Shown here piece by piece: positions 31,880 through 39,946 of a stretch of 48,389 nt of DNA (positions within the stretch are counted from its first letter, which is position 1; each line of letters begins with the position of its first letter). Source of the stretch: JBBDXA01 sp040902585 (GTDB taxonomy: Bacteria; Planctomycetota; Phycisphaerae; Phycisphaerales; Phycisphaeraceae); NCBI GenBank assembly GCA_040902585.1, contig JBBDXA010000032.1:1-48389 (forward strand). The letters run 5' to 3'. Made by a program: the position numbers and the translations under genes. The notes under the pieces are model-generated. The model had not been told where the DNA came from, ran no database searches, and worked only from the letters and a program-made list of their open reading frames with translations.

Positions 31880-32974
31880 ATGTTGAATCCGAAGAATGAA
31901 ACCAATCCGCATTGCCCCGACTGTGAATCCGCGAAGCCCGCTGACGCCAGGCCGCAGCCGCGCCGTGTGTCCCGCCGTGACTTCGCCAAGCTGACGGTCG
32001 CAGGCGTCGCCGCCGCCGCCGCGATCGGCACGGGGTTCACCGTTCCCGCCCGCGCCGCTGAAGTGGTCGTCGTCGCGTCGGGGGCCATCGCCGCGAAGAA
32101 GACGTCGAGCGAGACGGTCGTCGCCGCCCTTTACAAGACGCTCACCGAAGATCAGAAGAAGTCCATCTGCTTCCCCTTCGATCACGAGAAGCGTTCCGAG
32201 ATCAACAACAACTGGTTCATCACCCGCCTGCGCACGGGGGAGGATTTCAACAAGGACCAGCAGGCGATGATCAAGGACATCTTCATGGGTCTGCACAGCG
32301 AGGAGTACGCGCAGTCCGTACTCGATCAGGTAAATCACGATAACAGTTGCAAGGACCTGGCTGATACTTCGATCGCAATCTTCGGCGAGCCGGGCACGGG
32401 TAAGTTTGAATTCGTGCTGGCTGCGCGTCACACGACGCGGCGCTGCGATGGTGACTCCGTCGAAGGCGCTGCCTTCGGCGGTCCGATCTTCTACGGCCAC
32501 GCCGCCGGCACCTTCAACGAAAAGCCCGATCACCCCGGCAACATTTACTGGTATCAGGCCAAACGCGCCAACGAACTCTACCAGGCCCTGGACACCAAGC
32601 AGCAGAAAGTCGCGCTGCTCGACAAGGCCCGCCCCGAGCAGAAGACGGCCACCGTCAAGCTCGCCGGCAAGGACGGCAAGATCGCCGGACTGCCCGCCAG
32701 CGAACTGTCCGCCGATCAGAAGAACCTGCTCAAGAAGGTCATGGCGGATGTGCTTGCCCCGTTCCGCAAGGAAGATGCGGACGAATCCATGAAACTCATC
32801 GAAGCCGGCGGCCTCGATAAGGTCCACATCTCCTACTACAGCAACAAATCGCATGACGTCGGCGGCGACGGCGTGTGGGACGTCTGGCAACTCGAAAGCC
32901 CCAACATGATCTGGTACTTCCGCGGCGCTCCGCATGTGCACACGTGGGTCAACATCAAGGCCCCGCAGGCGTGA
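31880..32974 (+). CDS. DUF3500-like protein with a Tat signal
   Basis: The 364-aa protein starts with a 35-residue hydrophilic leader containing HCPDCES, then a Tat signal (SRRDFAKLTVAGVAAAAAIG). The mature part resembles DUF3500, with LTEDQKKSICFPFDHEKR, AARHTTRRCDGDSVEGAAFG, GPIFYGHAAG, and a C-terminal APHVHTWVNIKAP. The His-rich ends could bind metal. The family is found in Planctomycetes and some other bacteria, and its role is unknown. CAGGAG lies seven bases before the ATG at 31880. It is followed by two small repeats. Confidence 0.75.
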   Translation: MLNPKNETNPHCPDCESAKPADARPQPRRVSRRDFAKLTVAGVAAAAAIGTGFTVPARAAEVVVVASGAIAAKKTSSETVVAALYKTLTEDQKKSICFPFDHEKRSEINNNWFITRLRTGEDFNKDQQAMIKDIFMGLHSEEYAQSVLDQVNHDNSCKDLADTSIAIFGEPGTGKFEFVLAARHTTRRCDGDSVEGAAFGGPIFYGHAAGTFNEKPDHPGNIYWYQAKRANELYQALDTKQQKVALLDKARPEQKTATVKLAGKDGKIAGLPASELSADQKNLLKKVMADVLAPFRKEDADESMKLIEAGGLDKVHISYYSNKSHDVGGDGVWDVWQLESPNMIWYFRGAPHVHTWVNIKAPQA

Positions 32975-33027
32975 ACCGCGTGATGGGAACATACAAGGAT
33001 GGTGCCGATACGGTGCGGCTTTGTGTT

Positions 33028-33084
33028 GCGACCTTGGTCGCGACAGTTCGTGCGCCAATAGCACCACCCTGTCGGGATGGTGCT
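33028..33084. repeat. GCGACC hairpin and REP-like palindrome, copy 2
   Basis: GCGACC-TT-GGTCGC (33028-33041) is followed by a 25-bp REP palindrome (33060-33084; arms AGCACCA and TGGTGCT). They lie between the convergent DUF3500 and TM2 genes. Confidence 0.8.
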
Positions 33085-33105
33085 CCCGCCCCGGCGTTCT
33101 CTGAG

Positions 33106-33570
33106 TCACCAGGGAATTGGCGTCCGTGTCGCCAGTGGTAAATGCTTGAGCGGGCGATTGTGTGCATCGCGGTTGAGCGGGCCGAGCATGATCGCGGCGG
33201 CTTCAAACAGGCCCCAGAACAATCCCAGCGCCGCCACGCCGATTCCCGCGGCCAGCGCACTCATGGCGCTTGCCCCGGCTGCCAGTCCGATGGCCAATGC
33301 CAGCGTGAAGCTTCCGACGGTGAGCGCGAGCTGCGCCAGACCGATGCGCACGAAGCCAAGATAGAAGCGATGGCACCCGGCCCAGCCCAGCAGCAAGGCA
33401 AGCACGGAGGCGACTCGCCACGACTTGACCGGCGTATCGACCGGCGGCATCTCCAGATGCATCTCGTGCTCGGGCGCGAGCCTTGCTTCCATCGGCGAGT
33501 CCGTGGTTTCCTGCGTGCCCAGTAGCGGATCACCGTCTGCGTCGGCGGGTGTGAGGTGTTCAGTTGACAT
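33106..33570 (-). CDS. TM2 domain protein
   Basis: The 154-aa protein has a polar N terminus of about 45 residues and then a TM2 domain. The domain has two hydrophobic helices joined by a turn and the signature LLLGWAGCHRFYLGFVRIGLAQL. It ends with WGLFEAAAIMLGPLNRDAHN, close to the usual WxxxDxxxI pattern; the helix in between (ALAIGLAAGASAMSALAAGI) is longer than usual. TM2 proteins sit in the membrane and their role in bacteria is not defined. An AAGGA site lies upstream of the ATG. It is downstream of the MFS gene, with a hairpin between them. Confidence 0.88.
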   Translation of the reverse strand: MSTEHLTPADADGDPLLGTQETTDSPMEARLAPEHEMHLEMPPVDTPVKSWRVASVLALLLGWAGCHRFYLGFVRIGLAQLALTVGSFTLALAIGLAAGASAMSALAAGIGVAALGLFWGLFEAAAIMLGPLNRDAHNRPLKHLPLATRTPIPW

Positions 33571-33590
33571 CGTTCATCCTTTCGATGTTG

Positions 33591-33621
33591 AGCCAACGTG
33601 AAAAAGAAAGCCATGTTGGCT
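33591..33621 (-). promoter_or_regulatory. Hairpin in the leader of the TM2 gene
   Basis: AGCCAACGTG (33591-33600) and CATGTTGGCT (33612-33621) pair with a single G-U, around an 11-base loop. On the minus strand it lies between the MFS stop and the TM2 start and could act as a processing or attenuation site. No T-run follows the stem. Confidence 0.4.
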
Positions 33622-33708
33622 ATCGAGATGCTAGACATGAACAACTTCGAATCCAGCCTGAAAGGGTGAAATCAACGAAACATTCCACAGGCCCGACAGG
33701 ACTTTCAG

Positions 33709-35196
33709 TTAAAACCTGAGCGTCTTCTTCCGCAACCTGCCCAAGCCGCGCACCGATGCGAACATCGCCTGCTGCATGTTCGAGTAGATGTTCGTCGCCA
33801 TGTATCGCAACGCGGCCCGCGCGGTGTAGGACTCCGGCTCGTGCATGCCGATGAGCCAGACCAGGGACGCGATGCGGATGCCCGCGCTGATGGCAAAGAG
33901 CAGGCCGTGATAGGTGAGCGGGTAGCCGAGGAATTCGCCGCGGTAGTCGCGCAGGGTCTGGGCCACGAGGCCGCCGAAGATACCACTGGCGACGCCTGCG
34001 ATGCCGATGAAAAAGCTGTGGACGGCCACGAACGCGCTGCCGCCCGCTTGATTCTGATCGCTGCCGCTGACGCCGAGGATGAGGTTTTGACTGGCCAGTT
34101 CGATGCCCGGCCACGCAGCCGTCGCGCTCATGGCGGCGATCATGCCCAGCCACCAGTCATCTTTGGTGACGAAGACCCACGCCAGCGCGCCGTGGGTGAC
34201 CATGACCCCGGCGATGAGCAGCACCGGCCGGCACCCGAGCCGGTCCACCAGCCGACCCCAGATGCCGAAGGTGGCCATGGTGACGATGATCGGAATGAGC
34301 ACGAGCATCATGTTGGCTTTGACGTTGGCCCAGTCGTCGCCGACGAAGACTTCTTCCAATAGGAACAGCCAGGCGAACTGTCCGACGTAAGCGATGGCGA
34401 AGGTCATCGTCGCGTTGAAGGCGACGAAGCGGACGAAGGTTTTGTTCTTGAACGTCCGGCTGATCATCGAGCCGAACGACATGCCGTGATTCACCGCCCG
34501 CGGGGGATAGTCCGGCACCCAGCGGAACGCGATGATGTCCACCATGCCGCAGATGGCGGCGATGATGAAGCCGATGGAGATGACGCGCTGAAAGAAGAGC
34601 GAGTCGCCGCCGCTGGCGCGATCGAGCGTGAAGCCGATGGCCAGCGTGGTGACCACGCCGACGAATCGCCCGAGCTGTCCACGCCGGGCGAAGTAGCGGC
34701 CGCGGATGCGCTCGGGGACGAGGTCCGCCATCCACACCAGCCAGGCCGGGCCGTTGAGGTTGGCGAGGAACGTCGAGACGGCCATGAAGAGCAGCAGGTA
34801 GATCCACTGCTGTGCGGGCGGCGCGATGCCTGCGGGCAGCCAGGGAATCGCGGCGATGAGCAGCCACATGGCGCGGTGGGCGGTACCCGCGATGATGAAG
34901 AGTTTTTTGCGGTTGCCGTAGCGTTCTATTAAGTAGCTCGCGTAGACCTGCACGAGCAATCCGGCGAACGGCAGGGCGGCCAGCAGGCCGAAACCGAACT
35001 TGGACATGTTCATCGACTTGGCGTACTGCGTGAGGGCTGCGCCGGTGGTGATGTACATCCACACTGCGCCGAAGCCCCACGCGGCGGTGACGAAGGTGAG
35101 CGCGGAGCGAAGCTGCCCCGGGGCGTGCATGCCGGGGTGGGGTTTCCAGCGGGGGGTGGATGATGAAGAAGAGGGCTTACCTTCCATGGCGTACAA
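33709..35196 (-). CDS. MFS-type transporter
   Basis: The roughly 495-aa protein has about twelve hydrophobic segments of the major facilitator superfamily. The first helices include FVTAAWGFGAVWMYITTG, and the loop after helix 2 reads ASYLIERYGNRKKLF, a variant of the MFS GxxxDRxGRR loop. Equivalent loops follow later (WGRLVDRLGCRPVLL). The hydrophilic N terminus has a serine run and the C terminus ends in a charged helix. The substrate cannot be inferred. A TTG at 35196 has AGGA five bases upstream; an ATG at 35187 would shorten the protein by three residues and lacks a well-spaced site. Confidence 0.87.
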   Translation of the reverse strand: MYAMEGKPSSSSSTPRWKPHPGMHAPGQLRSALTFVTAAWGFGAVWMYITTGAALTQYAKSMNMSKFGFGLLAALPFAGLLVQVYASYLIERYGNRKKLFIIAGTAHRAMWLLIAAIPWLPAGIAPPAQQWIYLLLFMAVSTFLANLNGPAWLVWMADLVPERIRGRYFARRGQLGRFVGVVTTLAIGFTLDRASGGDSLFFQRVISIGFIIAAICGMVDIIAFRWVPDYPPRAVNHGMSFGSMISRTFKNKTFVRFVAFNATMTFAIAYVGQFAWLFLLEEVFVGDDWANVKANMMLVLIPIIVTMATFGIWGRLVDRLGCRPVLLIAGVMVTHGALAWVFVTKDDWWLGMIAAMSATAAWPGIELASQNLILGVSGSDQNQAGGSAFVAVHSFFIGIAGVASGIFGGLVAQTLRDYRGEFLGYPLTYHGLLFAISAGIRIASLVWLIGMHEPESYTARAALRYMATNIYSNMQQAMFASVRGLGRLRKKTLRF

Positions 35197-35283
35197 CTCA
35201 ATCCTGCTTCGGCTCGCGTGAAGTGGAGATTATCAGCATGATCGGCTTGCGGTTCAACGTGGCCGATGAAATCTGATTCTGCC

Positions 35284-35377
35284 CAAGCCCGATGGCGAGG
35301 TCCGCCGAGCCGTCGTGGTATGTGCGATGCGAAAGGTCGATACCCCGATGGCTCGCCAAGCCTCGCCATCGGGCTTG
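35284..35377. repeat. Palindromic element, CAAGCCCGATGGC arms, intergenic copy
   Basis: The same family as the ggt insert. Arms CAAGCCCGATGGC and GCCATCGGGCTTG enclose GAGGTCCGCCGA on the left and TCGCCAAGCCTC on the right. It lies between the divergent MFS and rrf2 genes. Confidence 0.88.
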
Positions 35378-35413
35378 AATCGACGTGATAAACGCATCCG
35401 CCACACCCTCGAC

Positions 35414-35442
35414 TGGAATTGGGACTGAATCAGCCCTATATT
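35414..35442 (+). promoter_or_regulatory. Promoter and candidate operator of the SUF operon
   Basis: TATATT (35437-35442) and TGGAAT (35414-35419) are 17 bases apart. In the spacer the palindrome GG-A-CTGA-A-TCAG-C-CC (35422-35436) has one mismatched pair. It is placed where a repressor would block RNA polymerase, so self-control by the Rrf2 protein is plausible. The -10 box ends eight bases before the ATG, so the mRNA would start at or next to the start codon. Confidence 0.55.
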
Positions 35443-35450
35443 ACCCGCGG

Positions 35451-35954
35451 ATGCTCAGTCTCACCCGAAAAACCGACTACGCGCTGGTTGCCTTGGCTCG
35501 GCTCGCCCAGGAGCAGCAGGCTGCCCAGGGCGGTCAACGGCTCAGCGCCCGGACCATCGCCGAGGAGTTTGAGCTGCCCCAGCAGTTGCTGATGTCGCTG
35601 CTGAAGGAGTTGCACCGCGCGGGCATTGTTGACTCCACGCGCGGCTCCCAAGGCGGCTACGTGCTTGCCAAAGCGGCGAACAGAATCAGCGTCGCCGAGG
35701 TGGTCGAAGCGATCGAAGGCTCCGCCCGCTTGACGCCTTGCTGCGCGGATGAAGAGCCCGATGGCCTTTGCACGATGTGCAGCATCACCGAGCGCTGCCC
35801 GATCACCGGCGCGATCCGCGAACTGAACGGGCAGATTGCTGATTACCTGCGGACCGTCACGCTTGAAATGTTGATGCACTCGACGAAGGGCCGCAAGCTG
35901 CCCGCCGTCGGAAAGACCGCCCGCGCGAAGCTGGCGGTACTGAATACGAAGTGA
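35451..35954 (+). CDS. Rrf2-family Fe-S regulator of the SUF operon
   Basis: The 167-aa protein is a winged-helix Rrf2 regulator, like IscR or SufR-type sensors. The N terminus MLSLTRKTDYALVALARLAQ and the recognition region LPQQLLMSLLKELHRAGIVD with STRGSQGGYVLAK are diagnostic. The cluster-binding loop has five cysteines in about 22 residues (CC, then CTMC, then C in ERCPITGA), more than the three of IscR. It probably senses iron-sulfur status and controls the genes downstream. The ATG at 35451 has no Shine-Dalgarno, and the promoter position suggests leaderless translation. Confidence 0.92.
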   Translation: MLSLTRKTDYALVALARLAQEQQAAQGGQRLSARTIAEEFELPQQLLMSLLKELHRAGIVDSTRGSQGGYVLAKAANRISVAEVVEAIEGSARLTPCCADEEPDGLCTMCSITERCPITGAIRELNGQIADYLRTVTLEMLMHSTKGRKLPAVGKTARAKLAVLNTK

Positions 35955-36062
35955 ACCACGGATAGCACGGATGACACGGATTGAAAAAGACAATGCACGA
36001 TGAGCTTCAACCCTGAACCCTGAACTCTGATCCCATCCGTGCCATCCGTGAAATCCGTGGTT
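35954..36062. repeat. Palindromic repeat with 10-bp period, copy 2, plus CCCTGAA heptamers
   Basis: The left arm has three CACGGAT units and the right arm three ATCCGTG units, each ten bases apart. The loop holds three AACCCTG-type heptamers (36009-36029). It separates rrf2 from sufB. Confidence 0.85.
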
Positions 36063-36088
36063 GAAAAGTTTGAATAGAGAGGCCCGTT

Positions 36089-37546
36089 ATGCCAGCCACA
36101 ACCGAAGAAGAACTGCGGCGCGACCTCGCGACCCAGAAATACAAGTACGGTTTCACCACCGACATCGAGACCGAGACGATCCCCGTCGGCCTCAGTGAAG
36201 ATGTCGTGCGCATCATCTCCGCCAAGAAGGATGAACCGCAGTGGCTCACCGACTGGCGCCTCAAGGCCTATCGGCACTGGCTCAACATGAAGGAGCCGAC
36301 CTGGCAGTTTCTGCCCTACGGCTACGGCCCGATCGATTACCAGGCGGTCAGCTACTACTCCGCGCCGAAGAACAAGCCGCTCCTTGAAAGTCTCGATCAG
36401 GTCGATCCGAAACTCCTGGAAACCTACGAAAAACTCGGCATTCCGCTCAGCGAACAGAAAATGCTCGCAGGCGTCGCGGTCGATGCGGTGTTCGACTCCG
36501 TCTCCGTCGCGACGACGTTCAAGAAAGAGCTCGAGAAGCATGGCGTGATCTTCTGCCCCATCAGCGAAGCGGTGAAGAATCACCCGGACCTCGTCAAGAA
36601 ATACCTCGGCTCCGTCGTGCCTTACTCCGACAACTTTTTCGCCACGCTCAACAGCGCCGTCTTCAGCGATGGTTCGTTCGTGTACATCCCCAAGGGTGTG
36701 CGCTGCCCGATGGAGCTTTCGACCTACTTCCGCATTAACGCCGCCAACACCGGGCAGTTCGAGCGCACGCTCATCGTCGCCGACGAAGGGGCATACGTCT
36801 CCTACCTCGAAGGCTGCACCGCGCCCATGCGCGATGAAAACCAGCTTCACGCGGCTGTCGTCGAACTCGTCGCCCTGAAAGACGCAACGATCAAGTATTC
36901 CACCATCCAGAACTGGTATCCGGGCGATGAGAACGGCAAGGGCGGCATCTACAACTTCGTCACCAAACGCGGCAAGTGTGTCGGTGAGAACTCGCACATC
37001 AGTTGGACACAGGTCGAGACCGGCTCGGCCATCACCTGGAAGTATCCCTCCTGCATTCTCCAGGGCGACAACAGCGTCGGTGAGTTTTACTCCGTCGCCG
37101 TGACCAACAACAAACAGCAGGCGGACACCGGCACGAAGATGATTCACATTGGGCGAAATACCCGCAGCACGATCGTGAGCAAGGGCATCAGCGCCGGGCG
37201 CGGGCAGAACGTGTACCGCGGGCAGGTGAAAGTGCTCAAGGGAGCCGCCGGCAGTCGTAACTACACGCAGTGCGACTCGCTGCTCATCGGCGACAAGTGC
37301 GGGGCGCACACGTTCCCGTATATCGAAGTGAAGAACACCAGCTCGAAGGTCGAGCACGAAGCCTCGACGAGCAAGGTCGGCGAAGACCAGATCTTTTACC
37401 TCCAACAGCGCGGCCTCGAAGCCGAGCAGGCGGTCTCGCTCATCGTCAACGGCTTCTGCAAACAGGTGTTCAAGGAACTCCCGATGGAGTTCGCGGTGGA
37501 GGCGAAGAAGCTGTTGAGCATCAGCCTGGAAGGAAGCGTCGGCTAA
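36089..37546 (+). CDS. sufB: Fe-S cluster scaffold protein SufB
   Basis: SufB, with SufC and SufD, forms the scaffold that assembles iron-sulfur clusters in the cytoplasm. The 485-aa length is normal. Landmarks are KYGFTTDIETETIPVGLSED, FCPISEAVKNHPDLVKKYLG, the beta-helix core SYLEGCTAPMRDENQLHAAV, and the conserved C-terminal HEASTSKVGEDQIFYLQQRG. The cysteine in GDKCGAHTFPYIEVKN corresponds to the catalytic sulfur-accepting cysteine of the family. GAGAGG lies upstream of the ATG. The gene is flanked on both sides by 10-bp-period palindromes. Confidence 0.97.
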   Translation: MPATTEEELRRDLATQKYKYGFTTDIETETIPVGLSEDVVRIISAKKDEPQWLTDWRLKAYRHWLNMKEPTWQFLPYGYGPIDYQAVSYYSAPKNKPLLESLDQVDPKLLETYEKLGIPLSEQKMLAGVAVDAVFDSVSVATTFKKELEKHGVIFCPISEAVKNHPDLVKKYLGSVVPYSDNFFATLNSAVFSDGSFVYIPKGVRCPMELSTYFRINAANTGQFERTLIVADEGAYVSYLEGCTAPMRDENQLHAAVVELVALKDATIKYSTIQNWYPGDENGKGGIYNFVTKRGKCVGENSHISWTQVETGSAITWKYPSCILQGDNSVGEFYSVAVTNNKQQADTGTKMIHIGRNTRSTIVSKGISAGRGQNVYRGQVKVLKGAAGSRNYTQCDSLLIGDKCGAHTFPYIEVKNTSSKVEHEASTSKVGEDQIFYLQQRGLEAEQAVSLIVNGFCKQVFKELPMEFAVEAKKLLSISLEGSVG

Positions 37547-37550
37547 TTAA

Positions 37551-37642
37551 AACCACAGATGAACACAGATGGACACAGATAGGGAAGTTGATATCTGAGT
37601 TTTGAAAAAATTCATCTGTGTTTATCTGTGTTCATCTGTGGT
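37551..37642. repeat. Palindromic repeat with 10-bp period, CACAGAT variant
   Basis: Three CACAGAT units spaced ten bases (from 37554) face three ATCTGTG units on the right arm, with about 30 bases between the arms. The unit differs from the CACGGAT copies by one base. It fills most of the 123-bp sufB-sufC gap. Confidence 0.85.
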
Positions 37643-37669
37643 TAATTCGAATCATTCTGAGAGAACCCA

Positions 37670-38443
37670 ATGGCGTTAATTGAAATCCGCAATCTGCATG
37701 CTCGCGTCGAAGGGCTCGAGATTCTCAAGGGACTCGACCTCACCATCGAGCCCGGTACGGTGCATTCGATCATGGGTCCCAACGGCTCAGGCAAGAGCAC
37801 CCTGGCGCGCGTCCTGGCCGGGCACGAGTTCTACGAGGTCACCGAAGGCGAAGTCCTCTTCGACGGGAAGAATCTGCTGGACATGAGCGTCGATGAACGC
37901 GCCTGCGAAGGCCTGTTCATGGCGTTTCAGTACCCGGTCGAAATCCCCGGCGTGAGCAACACCGAATTCCTCAAGGCTTCGATTAACTCGGTGCGCAAGC
38001 ATCGCGGGCAGCCGGAGCTTGATGCGGTGGCGTTCCTCAAGCTGGTGCGCGAGAAGATGAAGCTCGTGAAGATGCCCGAGGATCTTCTGAAGCGCAGCGT
38101 CAACGAAGGCTTCTCCGGCGGCGAGAAGAAGAAGAATGAAATCTTCCAGCTCGCGCTCCTTGAGCCGAAGTTCGCGGTGCTCGATGAAACGGACTCGGGC
38201 CTGGATATCGACGCCCTGCGCATCGTCTCCGACGGCGTCAACGCCCTGCGCGGCAGCGAGCGCGGCTTCCTCGTCATCACGCATTACCAGCGGCTGCTCG
38301 AATACATCGTGCCTGACTTTGTGCATGTGCTTGTTGATGGCCGCATTGCCAAGAGCGGCGGCAAGGGCCTGGCCCTCGAACTCGAAGAGAAGGGTTACGA
38401 GTGGGTCCGCGAAGAGCGCGGCGCGATGGCTGCGAGCAAGTGA
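37670..38443 (+). CDS. sufC: Fe-S assembly ATPase SufC
   Basis: SufC is the soluble ABC-type ATPase of the SufBCD complex. The 257-aa protein has Walker A GPNGSGKST near residues 35-43, the ABC signature FSGGEKKKNEIFQ, Walker B FAVLDETDSGLD, and the switch histidine in LVITHYQRLLEY. The signature lacks the usual Gln-Arg spacing of transporters, as is normal for SufC. It is followed after 69 bases by sufD, in the same direction. Confidence 0.97.
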   Translation: MALIEIRNLHARVEGLEILKGLDLTIEPGTVHSIMGPNGSGKSTLARVLAGHEFYEVTEGEVLFDGKNLLDMSVDERACEGLFMAFQYPVEIPGVSNTEFLKASINSVRKHRGQPELDAVAFLKLVREKMKLVKMPEDLLKRSVNEGFSGGEKKKNEIFQLALLEPKFAVLDETDSGLDIDALRIVSDGVNALRGSERGFLVITHYQRLLEYIVPDFVHVLVDGRIAKSGGKGLALELEEKGYEWVREERGAMAASK

Positions 38444-38476
38444 ACACCACGATCGACTCCGGCCCTTCACTCCCGC

Positions 38477-38503
38477 CCTCTCCCATCTCCCGGTGGGGAG
38501 AGG
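38477..38503 (+). promoter_or_regulatory. Hairpin covering the sufD ribosome-binding site
   Basis: CCTCTCCC (38477-38484) can pair with GGGAGAGG (38496-38503), which contains the Shine-Dalgarno of sufD. A competing hairpin CTCCC-GGTG-GGGAG (38487-38500) uses the same purines. Both would reduce ribosome access. Confidence 0.5.
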
Positions 38504-38512
38504 AAGCAAACC

Positions 38513-39859
38513 ATGACTACCACTTTGACTCAACCCGAAGTTCACCCACTCGTCTCCGAACTCACCGCTCTCGCCGGCAAGTCGATTGCGGCCGGCCCGG
38601 CGCACCTGCGCGGTGTTCGCCAGCAGGCACTCAATGAGTTCACATCGCTCGGCTTTCCGAATACCAGACAGGAAGACTGGCGATTCACCAACCTCGCCGC
38701 GCTGACATCGAATCGTTTCGTCGCGCCGGGAGCACCGGCGCCCGTGCAGCCCGATCAGGTCGCAGCCTTCGCCGTGCCGGGCCTCGCCTGTCACACGCTC
38801 GTCTTCATCGACGGCCACTACGCCCCGCAGCTTTCGGATATCCGCAAGCTGCCCGATGGCGTTGTCGTCACCACGTTGCACGAGGCTTTCACCAAACACC
38901 GCGCGATCGTCGATGAGCACTTCACGACCATCGCGCCGTTCGAGTCCAGCACCTTCGCCGCGTTGAACACCGCCATGCTCGGCGACGGCGTATTCATTCA
39001 CGTGCCGCGAGGCGTCGAAGTGGCGGACCCGATTCACCTGATCAACATCGCCACCGGCCGCGGTGAACCGGCCATCACCTGTCCGCGCAATCTGGTCATC
39101 GTCGGCGAGCGCGCCAGAGTCGATCTCATCGAGCATTACGTGGCCCTGGAACAGGGCGTGTACCTCTCCAACGCAGTGACGGAAATCTTCATCGGCGACA
39201 GCGCTCACGCCGGCCACTACTTCATCGAAGAGGAAAGCAACGCGGCCTTCAACATCTCCTCGCTCCATGCTAAGCTCGGCAGGGCCACCACGTTCGATTC
39301 GCATTCCATCCTGCTCGGCGGGGCGATCGTGCGCAACAACGTCAACCCCATCCTCGACGGCGATGGAGGTAACTGCCTGATCAACGGCCTGTTCGTCGGC
39401 GGTGGCTCCCAGCACATGGACAACCTCATGCGCGTCGAGCACCTCAAGCCCAACTGCGAGAGCCACCAGTACTACAACGGCATCCTCGCCGACCAGTCGC
39501 ACGGCGTCTTCAGTGGGCGCATCTATGTGGATCGCGTCGCCCAGAAGACCGACGCGAAACAGACCAGCGCCAACCTGCTGCTCTCGGATGATGCTCAGAT
39601 CGACACCAAGCCGCAGCTTGAGATTTACGCCGATGATGTGAAATGCACGCACGGGGCGACCATCGGCCAGCTTGATGAAGACGCGCTCTTCTATCTCCGC
39701 TCGCGCGGCATCGCGCCTGATGCGGCCCGGGCGATGCTCGTCTTCGCCTTCGCCGCCGAGACCTTCAACCGTATGAAGCTGGAGCCCATCCGCCAGATGC
39801 TCGAACGCAAAATGCTTTCGCGCCTGCCCGAAGGCGATTTTCTCGCGACGGTGCTGTGA
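38513..39859 (+). CDS. sufD: Fe-S assembly protein SufD
   Basis: The 448-aa protein is the SufB paralogue that completes the SufBC2D complex and helps iron entry. The N-terminal part has RQEDWRFTNLAAL, where family members have the equivalent EDWKYT/RFT motif. The beta-helix core carries IHVPRGVEVADPIHLINIAT and ARVDLIEHYVALEQGVYLSN. The C-terminal part, KCTHGATIGQLDEDALFYLR with SRGIAPDAARAML, is diagnostic. The start follows a GGGGAGAGG site by nine bases, within a hairpin. Confidence 0.95.
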   Translation: MTTTLTQPEVHPLVSELTALAGKSIAAGPAHLRGVRQQALNEFTSLGFPNTRQEDWRFTNLAALTSNRFVAPGAPAPVQPDQVAAFAVPGLACHTLVFIDGHYAPQLSDIRKLPDGVVVTTLHEAFTKHRAIVDEHFTTIAPFESSTFAALNTAMLGDGVFIHVPRGVEVADPIHLINIATGRGEPAITCPRNLVIVGERARVDLIEHYVALEQGVYLSNAVTEIFIGDSAHAGHYFIEEESNAAFNISSLHAKLGRATTFDSHSILLGGAIVRNNVNPILDGDGGNCLINGLFVGGGSQHMDNLMRVEHLKPNCESHQYYNGILADQSHGVFSGRIYVDRVAQKTDAKQTSANLLLSDDAQIDTKPQLEIYADDVKCTHGATIGQLDEDALFYLRSRGIAPDAARAMLVFAFAAETFNRMKLEPIRQMLERKMLSRLPEGDFLATVL

Positions 39860-39881
39860 GACAGTTTGCTTCACACGTGAC

Positions 39882-39897
39882 GCGACAGAGCTGTCGC
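39882..39897 (+). repeat. Short GCGACAG hairpin after sufD
   Basis: GCGACAG-AG-CTGTCGC forms a 7-bp stem 23 bases beyond the sufD stop. There is no T-tract; it could partly separate expression of the rhodanese gene. Confidence 0.5.
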
Positions 39898-39946
39898 AGG
39901 CGAAGCGAATTTGATTATCATCGTTCGTTCCAAAGGAGGCCCGATC

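Noticed and set aside
33625..33665. TTCGAATCC, which resembles a tRNA T-loop
   Set aside because: No acceptor, anticodon or D stem can be drawn around it.
35954..37642. CRISPR-like array suggested by regularly repeated CACGGAT/CACAGAT units
   Set aside because: Units are 7 bases with 3-base spacers and face inverted copies; there are no spacers of 30 bases or so and no cas gene.
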